A stretch of DNA of 41,201 bases from a virus. The notes below the pieces were generated by a model. That model had not been told where the DNA came from, searched no databases, and saw only the letters and a program-made list of their open reading frames with translations. The translations under genes were made by a program, and so were the position numbers. Positions 35,001-41,201 of this stretch are shown piece after piece. Position 1 is the first letter of the stretch. Every line of letters starts with the position of its first letter. The DNA lies in the IMG/VR virus record IMGVR_UViG_3300049733_000155, positions 1 through 41,201 of that record; one strand, written 5' to 3'.

Positions 35001-36591
35001 CGGTCTGCTCAAGCGCCCAGCCCTCGGCACCCCCGGCGAACTCGAGGCCGTTCGACTTGCGGACGATGCCGCGGGTGCCACTGAGCGTCGCGGGCTTGAT
35101 CAGGCACTCGACGGTGAAACTGCCGCCGCCCATGTCATAGGTCGCCATGTCGGTGAAGGTGTCGACGTGGTCGTCAATGCCATCGGCGATCATCGCCGTA
35201 TCGCGATCGCCGAGCAGCAGGCCGGGACCGCCGAGCAGCGGGTCACCGTGGTACACGCCGGGGTGGCCGTTGCCGCTCGAGTCGAACGCCGTCGGCGCCC
35301 CGGCCACTTCGCCGAGGCGCCAGTAGCCGATCGGCCCGTCTTCCTCGACCACGGCGGGATAGCTCGTGAAGTCGAGGTGGAGGCTATGCGCCACGCAGTT
35401 AAACGAGTCGATAACGCCGTTGAGCTGATCGGTCGCCTTGATTCGCATGGCGACGAGGGCGAGGCCCTCGAGGTTGACCGGCGGCGCGGCGCCGTAGGTC
35501 CGGAGCGCCGACCAGAACGAGGCGTTGCGCAGCAGCGGATCGGCCGAGTCGGCCGTGGTGCGCGTCAGGCGCACGTCGTACTGGCCGCTCGACACGACCC
35601 AGCGGAGGCCGTTGCGGGTGAGGGACTGGCGGGCATCCGTCGTGACGATCGGCGAGCCGGGCGCGGTCGTCCACGGCGTCGCGCCGACCAGGCGATACTC
35701 GACGTCGATGCTCACGGTCGTCGCGAGCTTGTCCGTGCCGGTCTCGCCGCCGAATTGCACGACGCCCTCGGGATAGACGACATCCACCGAGAGCTCGACC
35801 GCGTCCGCCGAGCTCGTGCGGATCTGCGGCACGCCCGCCAGCAGCAGGATGCTCAGGGGCGCCTCGTTGATGTCGGTCGTATAGAGCGTCAGAGGCTCCT
35901 CGCCGGCCACGCCCGTCCGCACCTCGGTCTCGACGGCTTGAAAACTCGACAGCGCCGTGTCGCCGATCTTGAGCTCGTCGATCTCCGTCGGCCCCATCCC
36001 GATGCAGAACAACAGGCGCAGGTACTGATCGGCGCCGACGGTTTCGGTGTAGGGCGCCGCCGCGTAGGGCGGATAGATCTTGTGGGTGCCGTATACGCGC
36101 GGGATGACGGCATACGGGCGGGCGGCGTTCGTCTGACCGCTGATCGAGAGCGTCGGGCTCTCCGGTTCCTGGTTGGAGTGAATGCCCGCCAGCGGTTTGA
36201 ACCCGCCGCCCGGCGTCTGCTTGTTGCTGCTCATCCAGTTGAGCATCGCGGTGAGCATCAGGGACGTGCCGCCGAGAATGAGCGTGCCGCCGCCGTAGGG
36301 CGCCAAGACGGCGCCGATCGTCACCAGGAGCAAGCCCGTCAGGAGCGTGCCGATATTCTTTTGCGTGCGGCTCGCGCCGCCCCGGGGGACGACACGCACG
36401 AGGACGTGCGTGCCGGGCTTGGGCCGCACGACGTGATACCACTCGGGGTAGATCAGATCGCCATTGAGGTAGACGCGCGTGGGCGTGCCGGCCGGGATGC
36501 CCGCGTCGTCAATCCACTGCGCGATCGTCCGGCCGGTCTGGACCGCGAGCTCGCGCCGCTCCGTCGCGAAGGGCCGATCCAGAACAATCAC
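32089..36591 (-). CDS. gpJ-like tail tip / host specificity protein with inserted LamG domain
   Basis: 1500 residues. The N-terminal part has 'MIVLDRPFATERRELAVQ', a hydrophobic stretch at ~80-120 ('LLTGLLLVTIGAVLAPYGGGTLILGGTSLMLTAML') and 'ARPYAVIPRVYGTHKIYPPYAA', typical of gpJ-like proteins. Tail hub domains follow, with 'LEGLALVAMRIKATDQLNG' and, after the insertion, 'FRGRRVIPEELHALKVNFVDPDSNW'. Residues ~410-710 are a LamG/concanavalin-like domain ('GPIGYWRLGE', 'FTVECLIKPATL', 'RFAGTLDDVALYPTALSDERLAVHY'), interrupted at ~605-685 by a YFxxx cassette. The C-terminal third contains fibronectin III-like domains. It recognises the cell surface and forms the tail tip. Confidence 0.9.
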   Translation of the reverse strand: MIVLDRPFATERRELAVQTGRTIAQWIDDAGIPAGTPTRVYLNGDLIYPEWYHVVRPKPGTHVLVRVVPRGGASRTQKNIGTLLTGLLLVTIGAVLAPYGGGTLILGGTSLMLTAMLNWMSSNKQTPGGGFKPLAGIHSNQEPESPTLSISGQTNAARPYAVIPRVYGTHKIYPPYAAAPYTETVGADQYLRLLFCIGMGPTEIDELKIGDTALSSFQAVETEVRTGVAGEEPLTLYTTDINEAPLSILLLAGVPQIRTSSADAVELSVDVVYPEGVVQFGGETGTDKLATTVSIDVEYRLVGATPWTTAPGSPIVTTDARQSLTRNGLRWVVSSGQYDVRLTRTTADSADPLLRNASFWSALRTYGAAPPVNLEGLALVAMRIKATDQLNGVIDSFNCVAHSLHLDFTSYPAVVEEDGPIGYWRLGEVAGAPTAFDSSGNGHPGVYHGDPLLGGPGLLLGDRDTAMIADGIDDHVDTFTDMATYDMGGGSFTVECLIKPATLSGTRGIVRKSNGLEFAGGAEGWALEQTGNLLRFCRGTATVSATILAGEVYHVAATYSITTGALTLWLNGNPVASNLGAGTTPYADSFNLEFAPDRAAVRRARAIAEPRDAVPVDYFHAHYFAVGYFTPGYFTLSITVGVGGAIVPFLFAVPIVVEPTEGVGAGIVPFRFALASDATVGGRFAGTLDDVALYPTALSDERLAVHYTAVQAVGGWAVRRTSNPASHYREVLQGPSNARPVPDERLDLAEFEAWHRECASNGRSHNRVIDFPTTVYQLLREIAACGRATPTMNDLKFATVRDLAQTVPRQIFTPRNSRNFRGRRVIPEELHALKVNFVDPDSNWQLVERIAYKDGYGAVAAPGIAAASRFESIDLPGCTDPDLAWRHGRYILASAQLRPEAYDIETDVENLACRRGDLIQIAHDVTEWGIAWGRVKSVATTPSGLATSVTLDEAVPLSTGQVYAMRFRFADLGSVVVPVTTPPGPGLTNTLTFPSPMVPPIPEPGDLALLGVVGRESIPAIVSMIRPGPDLSAVLTVVDAAPAVLVADQLPIPAWDPMMTLPIASEQMPPTPIIENVVSDETVLVRALDGSLQSAIVVTLHYQSTSNVQADYLEARIKRTGTTSPFDILPQFPAGVTRVQFTQVEDGVGYDLRLRTVNRRGPASPWAEVLGYVVIGKTTAPPAPANVRVAVNNRLEWDYPAPPPDLDGFLVRGLPGSLATWDGAIALHVGVVSASPFILPPMYGQWTVLVAAVDTSGNESDAASTTYTFEDVRIHNQVASFDYKAASWPGTITNGTTIAGNLAAAGEPTVFWAADTALFWKTPDSALFWDGTYQQMVYEFSYTVSGTSIGARLLFQTTMVAESWTLEYETAGGWLPWPGSLEAVAAGTYNFRIITYAASSQAILSRLTLIVDADTIEENHNNFAVAATTGTRLTLINTFRAILNVQATANTVVGSALVVPVVIDKQNVAGANNGPLIQCFDRGGGSGAAAGTVDAKVTGY
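34690..34740 (-). repeat. YFxxx repeat cassette inside the gpJ LamG domain
   Basis: Four 15-base units encode 'YFHAHYFAVGYFTPGYF'. It is followed by an approximately 50-residue beta segment with two 'G-(A/I)-IVPF-F' copies, and the LamG sequence then resumes. The same four-unit design is found in the fibre gene at 23380-23430. Confidence 0.65.
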
Positions 36592-37004
36592 GCGAGCCTC
36601 GGATGCCGATAGACCGCATGGCGGCGGCGCGCCCAGCGATACGAATCCAAGCGCTCAATCGTCGTCGTGCCCTGCGCTTCCTCGACGTGCAGGAATTCCG
36701 TCGGGCTCACCATGACGCCGCAATGCCACGGGGCATTGAGGACGCGGAAGACGACCGCATCGCCGACCCGGATGGTGCCCAGGATCGGGATCCACGCATC
36801 GGCCGGGATGCGGTGGGCGAGCAGCGCGGCGACCTCATCCCGCTCGTGCGCCGAGACGTAGGCGCCCGCATAGGACGGCACGTCAATGTGGAACTCCTCG
36901 CGATAGACGGCGACCAGCAGGCCGTAGCAGTCGAGCCCGTCGAGCGTGCGCCCCCCGTCGGCGAAGGGAATGCCGACATACCGGCGCGCCCAGGCGGCGA
37001 TCAC
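36588..37004 (-). CDS. NlpC/P60-family tail-tip peptidase
   Basis: 138 residues from a GTG overlapping the upstream stop (GTGA). 'MIAAWARRYVGIPFADGGRTLDGLDCYGLLVAVYREEF' contains the catalytic Cys in DCYG; 'NAPWHCGVMV' holds the His. This is the lambda gpK C-domain type: a cysteine peptidase at the tail tip that helps the tail through the cell wall. It lies between the DUF1833 gene and gpJ, the standard location. Confidence 0.9.
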   Translation of the reverse strand: MIAAWARRYVGIPFADGGRTLDGLDCYGLLVAVYREEFHIDVPSYAGAYVSAHERDEVAALLAHRIPADAWIPILGTIRVGDAVVFRVLNAPWHCGVMVSPTEFLHVEEAQGTTTIERLDSYRWARRRHAVYRHPRLA

Positions 37005-37480
37005 GGGAAGAGCCCCGGAAACAGATCCGGCGTGAAACTGTACTGCATCGCCGGCTCGTTGAGCACGTCCTCGGGCGCCAGCGTCCCGGTGATCACGAGC
37101 GCGTCATACTCGACGCCGCGCAGCGTGAAGTTGAACGGCCCGGCCTCGATGATGTCGGGTGCGCTCGCGAGCACGATTTCCAGCAGCACGGTCGGCGCCG
37201 TGAGGAGGCCGCGAATCCCCTCCATGATCCGGCGGTCGACGTTGTCGATCCGGAGCTGCACGGTCGGCAGCGCGTCCTCGCGCTCGTCGGGGAGGGCGAC
37301 CTCAAAGGGCCAGCCGAGAAACTGATGCCCCCGGCTGGTCACGTCGACGGTGTTATTGGCGAAGTAGAGCGGCGCGGCGAGATCGTCGTGCGTGATGGTG
37401 ACGAGCATCAGGAAGGCCTCGCCGGTCTCCTGCGCGGTCAGCGCGCGGACGGCGGCCGACGACAGCGAGCGCGGGCTCAT
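37001..37480 (-). CDS. DUF1833-type minor tail protein
   Basis: 159 residues from MSPRSLSSAAVRALTAQETG. 'AFLMLVTITHDDLAAPLYFANNTVDVTSRGHQFLGWPFEVALPDEREDALPTVQLRIDNVDRRIMEGIRGL' is the DUF1833 signature, followed by 'PTVLLEIVLASAPDIIEAGPFNFTLRGVEYDALVITGTL'. These proteins take the gpL-like place at the tail tip. ATG overlaps the upstream stop. Confidence 0.88.
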   Translation of the reverse strand: MSPRSLSSAAVRALTAQETGEAFLMLVTITHDDLAAPLYFANNTVDVTSRGHQFLGWPFEVALPDEREDALPTVQLRIDNVDRRIMEGIRGLLTAPTVLLEIVLASAPDIIEAGPFNFTLRGVEYDALVITGTLAPEDVLNEPAMQYSFTPDLFPGLFP

Positions 37481-37851
37481 GGCATGATCCGCAGCTGGAG
37501 CTCGGCGACGATCAGGTTCACGGTGTCGGGGTAGTTCTGCCGATACCGCAATCCTTCCGGCTGCCGCAGGAAGCGAAAGGTCGCGGGCTCGCTCGTGATC
37601 GGATGCACCCAGTCGAACGGCAGCGCGCCGCCTTCCAGCGTGTCGAGGAAAAAGGCGTCGAGCGTGGCCCGCTGCGCGTGCGTGAGCGCCAGCGAGCCGC
37701 CGACCATGCGGAAGCCCGCCGTAAAGCGCCGCCGGGCCTTCGGCGGGCCGGCATCCATCGCCGACTCCAGGATGATGTCGGGCGGTTGCTCCGTCGCGCC
37801 GGGATCGGCCAGCATGCGCGGCGGGAGGCTCGCGGGCCAGACGGCCGCCAT
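37477..37851 (-). CDS. Minor tail protein (gpM-like position)
   Basis: 124 residues. 'WPASLPPRMLADPGATEQPPDIILESAMDAGPPKARRRFTAGFRMVGGSLALTHAQRATLDAFFLDTLEGGALPFDWVHPITSEPATFRFLRQP' resembles small phage tail proteins that follow the tape measure gene ('P..l...F.......R......P.....RR.T.......g...L...q...l..F........g...F...dP'). Start directly overlaps the tape measure stop. Confidence 0.75.
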   Translation of the reverse strand: MAAVWPASLPPRMLADPGATEQPPDIILESAMDAGPPKARRRFTAGFRMVGGSLALTHAQRATLDAFFLDTLEGGALPFDWVHPITSEPATFRFLRQPEGLRYRQNYPDTVNLIVAELQLRIMP

Positions 37852-39947
37852 CAGCGGTTCGTCGGCACCCGCCGCAAGGCATACGGGGCCATGACGCCTT
37901 CCATTTCGCCGGTCCCGACCATCCGCCGCAATTCGCGGATGACGATGTCATGGACCTCGGTCCCGGTCGCCGTCGTGCGCCGTTGCTGCGTGACTTCGAC
38001 CGCTGGCGCTTGATTGATGATGTTGACTTGCACGCCGCCGGTGGCGAGCTCGCTGTCGAGTCGGTTCAGCGGGATGACGGCCTCGGGGCCGGCCTCGCCG
38101 AGCAGCCGGATCGTCGGCGACTGCACGATGCCGCCCGCCGCCATGCCTTGATCGAAGTCGATGTTGATGGTCTGCGTCGCGCTGCCGCCCGTGATGGCGC
38201 CGGCACCCGCGCCCGTGCCGCCCCCGGCAAAGGCGCCGCCGATGATGCCCCCGAGCTTCGCGATCCACTCGATGAAGGTCGTGAAGGCTTCGCTTTTCAG
38301 GAAGTCGGTAATGGCCTTTTCGAGCGCGTCAAGTCCTTGCTTGATGGCCTTCTCGCCGAGCGAGGTGGCAATCGAGACGCCCATCCGCTCGAAGGCCTGG
38401 CCGATGGTCTGCGTGCCTTGCAGCACGCCCATGACCGTGCCGCTGAGGGCGCGGTCCAGCGAATCGAACACGTCGCGGACCGGCTTCACGCGCTGCTCGA
38501 GTTCCTTGTCGAGGTTTTCGCTGGTGGCGAGCTGATACTTGGCGACGGCCGCATTGATTTCCTTCTGCAGATCGATTTCTCTCTGGGCGGCGTCGTAATT
38601 CGCCTTGACCTTGGCCTCGATGTCCTTCTGCTCTTCCTCGTAGCGTTTGCGGTGAAAGTCGGCGGCGAGCTTGTTGACTTCTTCCGCCAGCGCGAGCTCG
38701 CGCATCCCGGCGTCGAAATTCGCCTTGGCCTTGGCCTCGATGTCGGCCAGTTCTTCCTTGTAGGCATTGCGGTGAAAGTCGGCCGTGAGCTTGCTGATTT
38801 CCTCTTGCAGTTTCAGCTCGGCCATCGCCGCATCGAACGCCGCTTTGTCGGTCTTCGGCGCTTTGGGGATTTTCACCGTGGGCGGCGTCAGCGCCCCGGC
38901 CGGCGCCTCGGTCGGGCCGGGCGGTTCCTTGCGCGTGCGCATGGCCGCATCGACCGCATTGAGCGCGCGCAGGGCTTCGCGCGACTCGTCGCGAAGCTTG
39001 ACCATCTGCCGGACATAGGGATCATCGGCCGCCATCTGGCCCATCGCGGCAAACTTGTTCGCGATTTCGGTCTCGGCCTCCGCGATCCGCCGCGCCAACT
39101 CCTCGGCATCGGGCGCGAGCGCGCCCCACAGCATGAGGAGTTGCCGCCAGCCCTCAAGGGTCTCGTTGATGAGGTTGATGATCGTCTGGAAGGCCGGGGC
39201 GAGCTTCACCAGGAGAGCCGTGCCGGTGAGCTCGATCGAGCGTCGGGCGATGTCGAACTGGTCCTGGATCTTCGCCGCGTTCTTGACGACATCCTCGTCC
39301 AGCACGAGGCCCATCGCGCGGGCCTTCTCGGTGAAGGCGTCGATGTCGGCAGCCGCGTCCTTGAGCCCCGAGACGACCGCCATCCCCCCGCGCCCGAACG
39401 CGGCCATCGCCAGATCGGTTTTCTTGCCCTGATCTTCCAGTCCGGCGAGCGCGTTGACGGTATCGCGCAGGACGGCATCGCCCGACCGGAGTCGCCCGTT
39501 GACGTCGTAGATCGCGACGCCGAGCTCATAGAAGGTCTTGAGCGCCGCGTTTTCGCCGGCGGCCGCCGCGCCCAGGCGTTCGTTGAGCTTGTTCAGTCCA
39601 GCCTCGAGCTTCGTGGTGGACAAACCCGCCTCGAGCGCGGCCGCCTGGTACGCCTGGAGCCGGGTTACGGACAGTCCGAGCCGTTCGGCTTGCTCCTCGA
39701 GCTGGTCGGCGACCCGCGCGCCCTGGACGAGCCAGGCCGCGAAGCCCGCGCCGCTCAGGAGGCCGGGCAGGGGACCGAGCGCCCGGGCGAATTCGTTGAG
39801 CGCGCCGCGGGCGCCGTCGAAGACGCGGCGGATCCCGATGCCGAACTTCTCGCCGATCTGATAGGCGCGATCCAGGTCGGCGGCGAGCTGCGCGGTGTCG
39901 CCTTCGACCAGGACGCGGAGGGCGCCAACGGGCTCGCTAGTGGCCAT
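37851..39947 (-). CDS. Tail tape measure protein
   Basis: 698 residues. Family features: N-terminal 'VGALRVLVEGDTAQLAADLDRAYQIGEKFG', 'VADQLEEQAERLGLSVTRLQAYQAAALEAGLSTTKLEAGLNKLNERLG', 'LAGLEDQGKKTDLAMAAFGRGGMAVVSGLKD', a long coiled-coil middle, and a Gly/Ala-rich hydrophobic segment near 560-590. It sets tail length and is ejected with DNA. At the known ratio of about 0.15 nm per residue the tail would be roughly 100 nm. The middle holds a tandem 40-residue repeat. It starts within the end of the GT reading frame (11-base overlap). Confidence 0.92.
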   Translation of the reverse strand: MATSEPVGALRVLVEGDTAQLAADLDRAYQIGEKFGIGIRRVFDGARGALNEFARALGPLPGLLSGAGFAAWLVQGARVADQLEEQAERLGLSVTRLQAYQAAALEAGLSTTKLEAGLNKLNERLGAAAAGENAALKTFYELGVAIYDVNGRLRSGDAVLRDTVNALAGLEDQGKKTDLAMAAFGRGGMAVVSGLKDAAADIDAFTEKARAMGLVLDEDVVKNAAKIQDQFDIARRSIELTGTALLVKLAPAFQTIINLINETLEGWRQLLMLWGALAPDAEELARRIAEAETEIANKFAAMGQMAADDPYVRQMVKLRDESREALRALNAVDAAMRTRKEPPGPTEAPAGALTPPTVKIPKAPKTDKAAFDAAMAELKLQEEISKLTADFHRNAYKEELADIEAKAKANFDAGMRELALAEEVNKLAADFHRKRYEEEQKDIEAKVKANYDAAQREIDLQKEINAAVAKYQLATSENLDKELEQRVKPVRDVFDSLDRALSGTVMGVLQGTQTIGQAFERMGVSIATSLGEKAIKQGLDALEKAITDFLKSEAFTTFIEWIAKLGGIIGGAFAGGGTGAGAGAITGGSATQTINIDFDQGMAAGGIVQSPTIRLLGEAGPEAVIPLNRLDSELATGGVQVNIINQAPAVEVTQQRRTTATGTEVHDIVIRELRRMVGTGEMEGVMAPYALRRVPTNR
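38480..38837 (-). repeat. Tandem 120-base repeats in the tape measure gene
   Basis: Encodes two and a half copies of a 40-residue unit at about residues 371-410, 411-450 and 451-490. Units 1 and 2 share 'FDA.M.EL.L.EE..KL.ADFHR..Y.EE..DIEAK.KAN'; unit 3 begins 'YDAAQREIDLQKEINAAVAK' and then diverges. All are helical with coiled-coil spacing. Confidence 0.75.
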
Positions 39948-40640
39948 CGCGGCGCTTGAACATCCGCAAGTAGTTGGCGAAACTCTGCGAGCCCGGCGTC
40001 ACGTCCGCGGTGGCGCGCGCGGGCGTGGACTCGGCGCGATCCTTCGGCATGAAATCCGAGGGCGCGAAGCGCTTGCCGCCCTTCTTGCGGTGGATGTTGG
40101 CGAGCGTCGCGGCGATGATGCCCGAGCGCAAGTCGGCCCGCTCGCGGCGCAGGCCATAGAGCTGCGCATACACGCGCCACTCGGAAAGCTCCAGCGACGA
40201 GATGCGGGTCAGCATCTCGTCCACGGTCATTCCGCCGAGGTGGCTGGTGAGGTCGAAGTAGAAGCGCCGTTCGGCGTCGGCGCGGAATCTTTTCCCAGCG
40301 TATCGCCCGCCCGCGCATCGAGCCCGTTCAACCGGAGCGCAGTCTGGAAAATCTTGTCGAGCGCGCGCGCGTTCTTCTTGGCGAGCTCGCCGACGTCCTC
40401 GTCCGAGAACATCCGCTTGTCCTGGCCGTCGACGAGCGAGACGCAGGCCACCAGCGCCCACAGATTGACGCCGGTCCGCTGCCCGGGCGTCGGCCATTGC
40501 TGGAGAATCCGCCAGCGGGTATGCCCGTCCCATCCCTGGACCCGGAACCAGCCGCCCCATTCGGGGAGCTCGATTTCCTCGACGACCCGATCCCGCGCGG
40601 CCAGGATCGCCGCGCGGTCGGGGAAGTGGCGCTCGCTCAT
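39937..40640 (-). CDS. Tail assembly chaperone GT (minus-1 frameshift product)
   Basis: Product of ribosomes that shift at GGGAAAA (40296-40290): the G frame continues as 'GKRFRADAERRFYFDLTSHLGGMTVDEMLTRISSLELSEWRVYAQLYGLRRERADLRSGIIAATLANIHRKK' and ends at 39937. The T part has the DUF4035-like 'L.RI.S.EL.EW.aY..l.' pattern. In lambda the G:GT ratio matters for wrapping the tape measure. An ATG at 40230 could also start T alone. Confidence 0.8.
40227..40640 (-). CDS. Tail assembly chaperone G
   Basis: 137 residues in the zero frame: 'SERHFPDRAAILAARDRVVEEIELPEWGGWFRVQGWDGHTRWRILQQW' and 'WALVACVSLVDGQDKRMFSDEDVGELAKKNARALDKIFQTALRLNGLD', a common phage tail-assembly chaperone pattern. After the slippery site the zero frame gives a short Ser/Thr/Pro tail. 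It starts overlapping the tail tube gene stop (ATGA) and precedes the tape measure gene. Confidence 0.85.
   Translation of the reverse strand: MSERHFPDRAAILAARDRVVEEIELPEWGGWFRVQGWDGHTRWRILQQWPTPGQRTGVNLWALVACVSLVDGQDKRMFSDEDVGELAKKNARALDKIFQTALRLNGLDARAGDTLGKDSAPTPNGASTSTSPATSAE
40264..40296 (-). promoter_or_regulatory. Programmed minus-1 frameshift site with hairpin
   Basis: The heptamer G-GGA-AAA (40296-40290) fits X-XXY-YYZ in the zero frame. Six bases later a 6-base-pair hairpin GCGCCG/CGGCGC (40283-40278 with 40269-40264) with an 8-base loop is positioned as a stimulator. Both frames have chaperone-like content on their side of the site. Confidence 0.85.
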
Positions 40641-41050
40641 GTGCCGAGCGTTTCCGTCACGTCGCCGGTGATCCGCAACGTGATGGAGCCCGTGACCTTG
40701 TCGTCGGCGTTGCCGGCCGTCTCGAAGCCTTTGACTTGCGCGTCGAAGGCCAGCGCGTCGTCATTGGCGAGGGTCACGGTGATGGCGAGCGGCGTCGTCG
40801 AGTCGAGCGCATCCCACACCAGCTTCTGGCCGGCGTCGTGCAGGTTGAAGTTCACATCCATCGAGAACTCGCCCGCATCCTTCAGCCCGGTCAAATACTC
40901 CTTGGCGTCGGACTGCAGGTGGGTCACGTCGATGTCGGAGCGGTCGAACCGCGGGCCGGTCCAGGAGACGACATCGCCGATGGGCGTGCCGGGCGCGGCG
41001 CCGATGCTGAACGTCGTTCCTTGCGTGGGAATCGCCTGGTTCGTCGCCAT
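40637..41050 (-). CDS. Major tail tube protein
   Basis: 137 residues. 'IPTQGTTFSIGAAPGTPIGDVVSWTGPRFDRSDIDVTHLQSDAKEYLTGLKDAGEFSMDVNFNLHDAGQKLVWDALDSTTPLAITVTLANDDALAFDAQVKGFETAGNADDKVTGSITLRITGDV' is a standard phage tail tube sequence with alternating beta strands. It polymerises into hexameric rings around the tape measure. It lies between DUF3168 and the G chaperone. Confidence 0.93.
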   Translation of the reverse strand: MATNQAIPTQGTTFSIGAAPGTPIGDVVSWTGPRFDRSDIDVTHLQSDAKEYLTGLKDAGEFSMDVNFNLHDAGQKLVWDALDSTTPLAITVTLANDDALAFDAQVKGFETAGNADDKVTGSITLRITGDVTETLGT

Positions 41051-41054
41051 CGGA

Positions 41055-41201
41055 CTAGTCCTCCTCTACCCAGATCGAGTAATCGGCCGAGACGCGGTAG
41101 GTCTGGCTGGCGTCGTCGTATTCGTCATGCGCCGTGAGATAGGCCATCGCGCGGAGCCCGCTCGCCTGGTTCTGGCCGTGCATCGCTTGGCGCACGGCCA
41201 C
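41055..41201 (-). CDS. DUF3168 tail-completion protein, C-terminal part
   Basis: The last 48 residues of the gene that begins at 307: 'VAVRQAMHGQNQASGLRAMAYLTAHDEYDDASQTYRVSADYSIWVEED'. The final beta strand 'YRVSADYSIWV' is typical of DUF3168 ends ('..y.r...fr.~'). It shares its first GTG codon with position 58-56, so the two parts make one 131-residue protein on a circular genome. The tail tube gene follows 4 bases later. Confidence 0.8.
   Translation of the reverse strand: MAVRQAMHGQNQASGLRAMAYLTAHDEYDDASQTYRVSADYSIWVEED

Noticed and set aside
36588-37004. NlpC/P60 gene as the endolysin
   Set aside because: Its place between DUF1833 and gpJ and its small size mark a tail-tip peptidase; no separate endolysin could be recognised in the window.

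Overview
The window is almost certainly one whole temperate siphovirus-type phage genome of about 41.1 kb, opened at an arbitrary point. The order terminase, portal, prohead protease, HK97-fold capsid, connectors, tail tube, G/GT chaperone, tape measure, NlpC/P60 and gpJ is that of HK97/lambda-like phages. The 5' piece of a DUF3168 tail-completion gene lies at the left end and the missing 3' piece at the right end; they share one GTG codon and join in frame into a 131-residue protein. Bases 1-54 are G/C homopolymer-like and look like an assembly artefact. The DNA is strongly GC-rich with many GTG/TTG starts. Several lipobox signal peptides suggest a high-GC, probably Gram-negative host; no closer identification is possible from the sequence alone.

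Layout on the circle. Leftward (minus strand) genes run without interruption from 15213 down to 1 and on from 41201 down to 21612. In order they are: small early genes, a beta-class DNA methyltransferase, an ERF annealing protein, a run of tiny zinc-ribbon and coiled-coil genes, an MT-A70 methyltransferase, a replisome-organiser-like protein, small membrane/lipoprotein genes, an HNH nuclease, the head genes, the tail genes, and a long cluster of fibre-like and secreted beta-rich proteins. Rightward (plus strand) genes occupy 15249-21594: an unusual GIY-YIG protein, a putative attP, the tyrosine integrase, an HTH regulator, a string of overlapping small genes, a GNAT-like protein, and a membrane-protein operon. 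The only other rightward unit is a two-gene 'moron' (3694-4049) lying antisense between the protease and capsid genes.

The most unusual items are these. (1) A GIY-YIG nuclease carries the same N-terminal arm-type DNA-binding domain as the adjacent integrase, and between the two genes lie clustered TGCACGGAG repeats around a perfect palindrome. (2) Two diverged copies of an approximately 70-base leader precede two unrelated genes; both keep three hairpins, with compensatory base changes, and the last hairpin holds the Shine-Dalgarno sequence. (3) The moron has a near-consensus promoter with a palindrome in its spacer and an almost leaderless mRNA. (4) A LamG-like domain inside gpJ is itself interrupted by a YFxxx-repeat cassette that recurs in a fibre protein. 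(5) Proteins with lipoprotein signals lie inside the tail cluster. No tRNA, CRISPR array, insertion sequence, reverse transcriptase or recognisable endolysin was seen.
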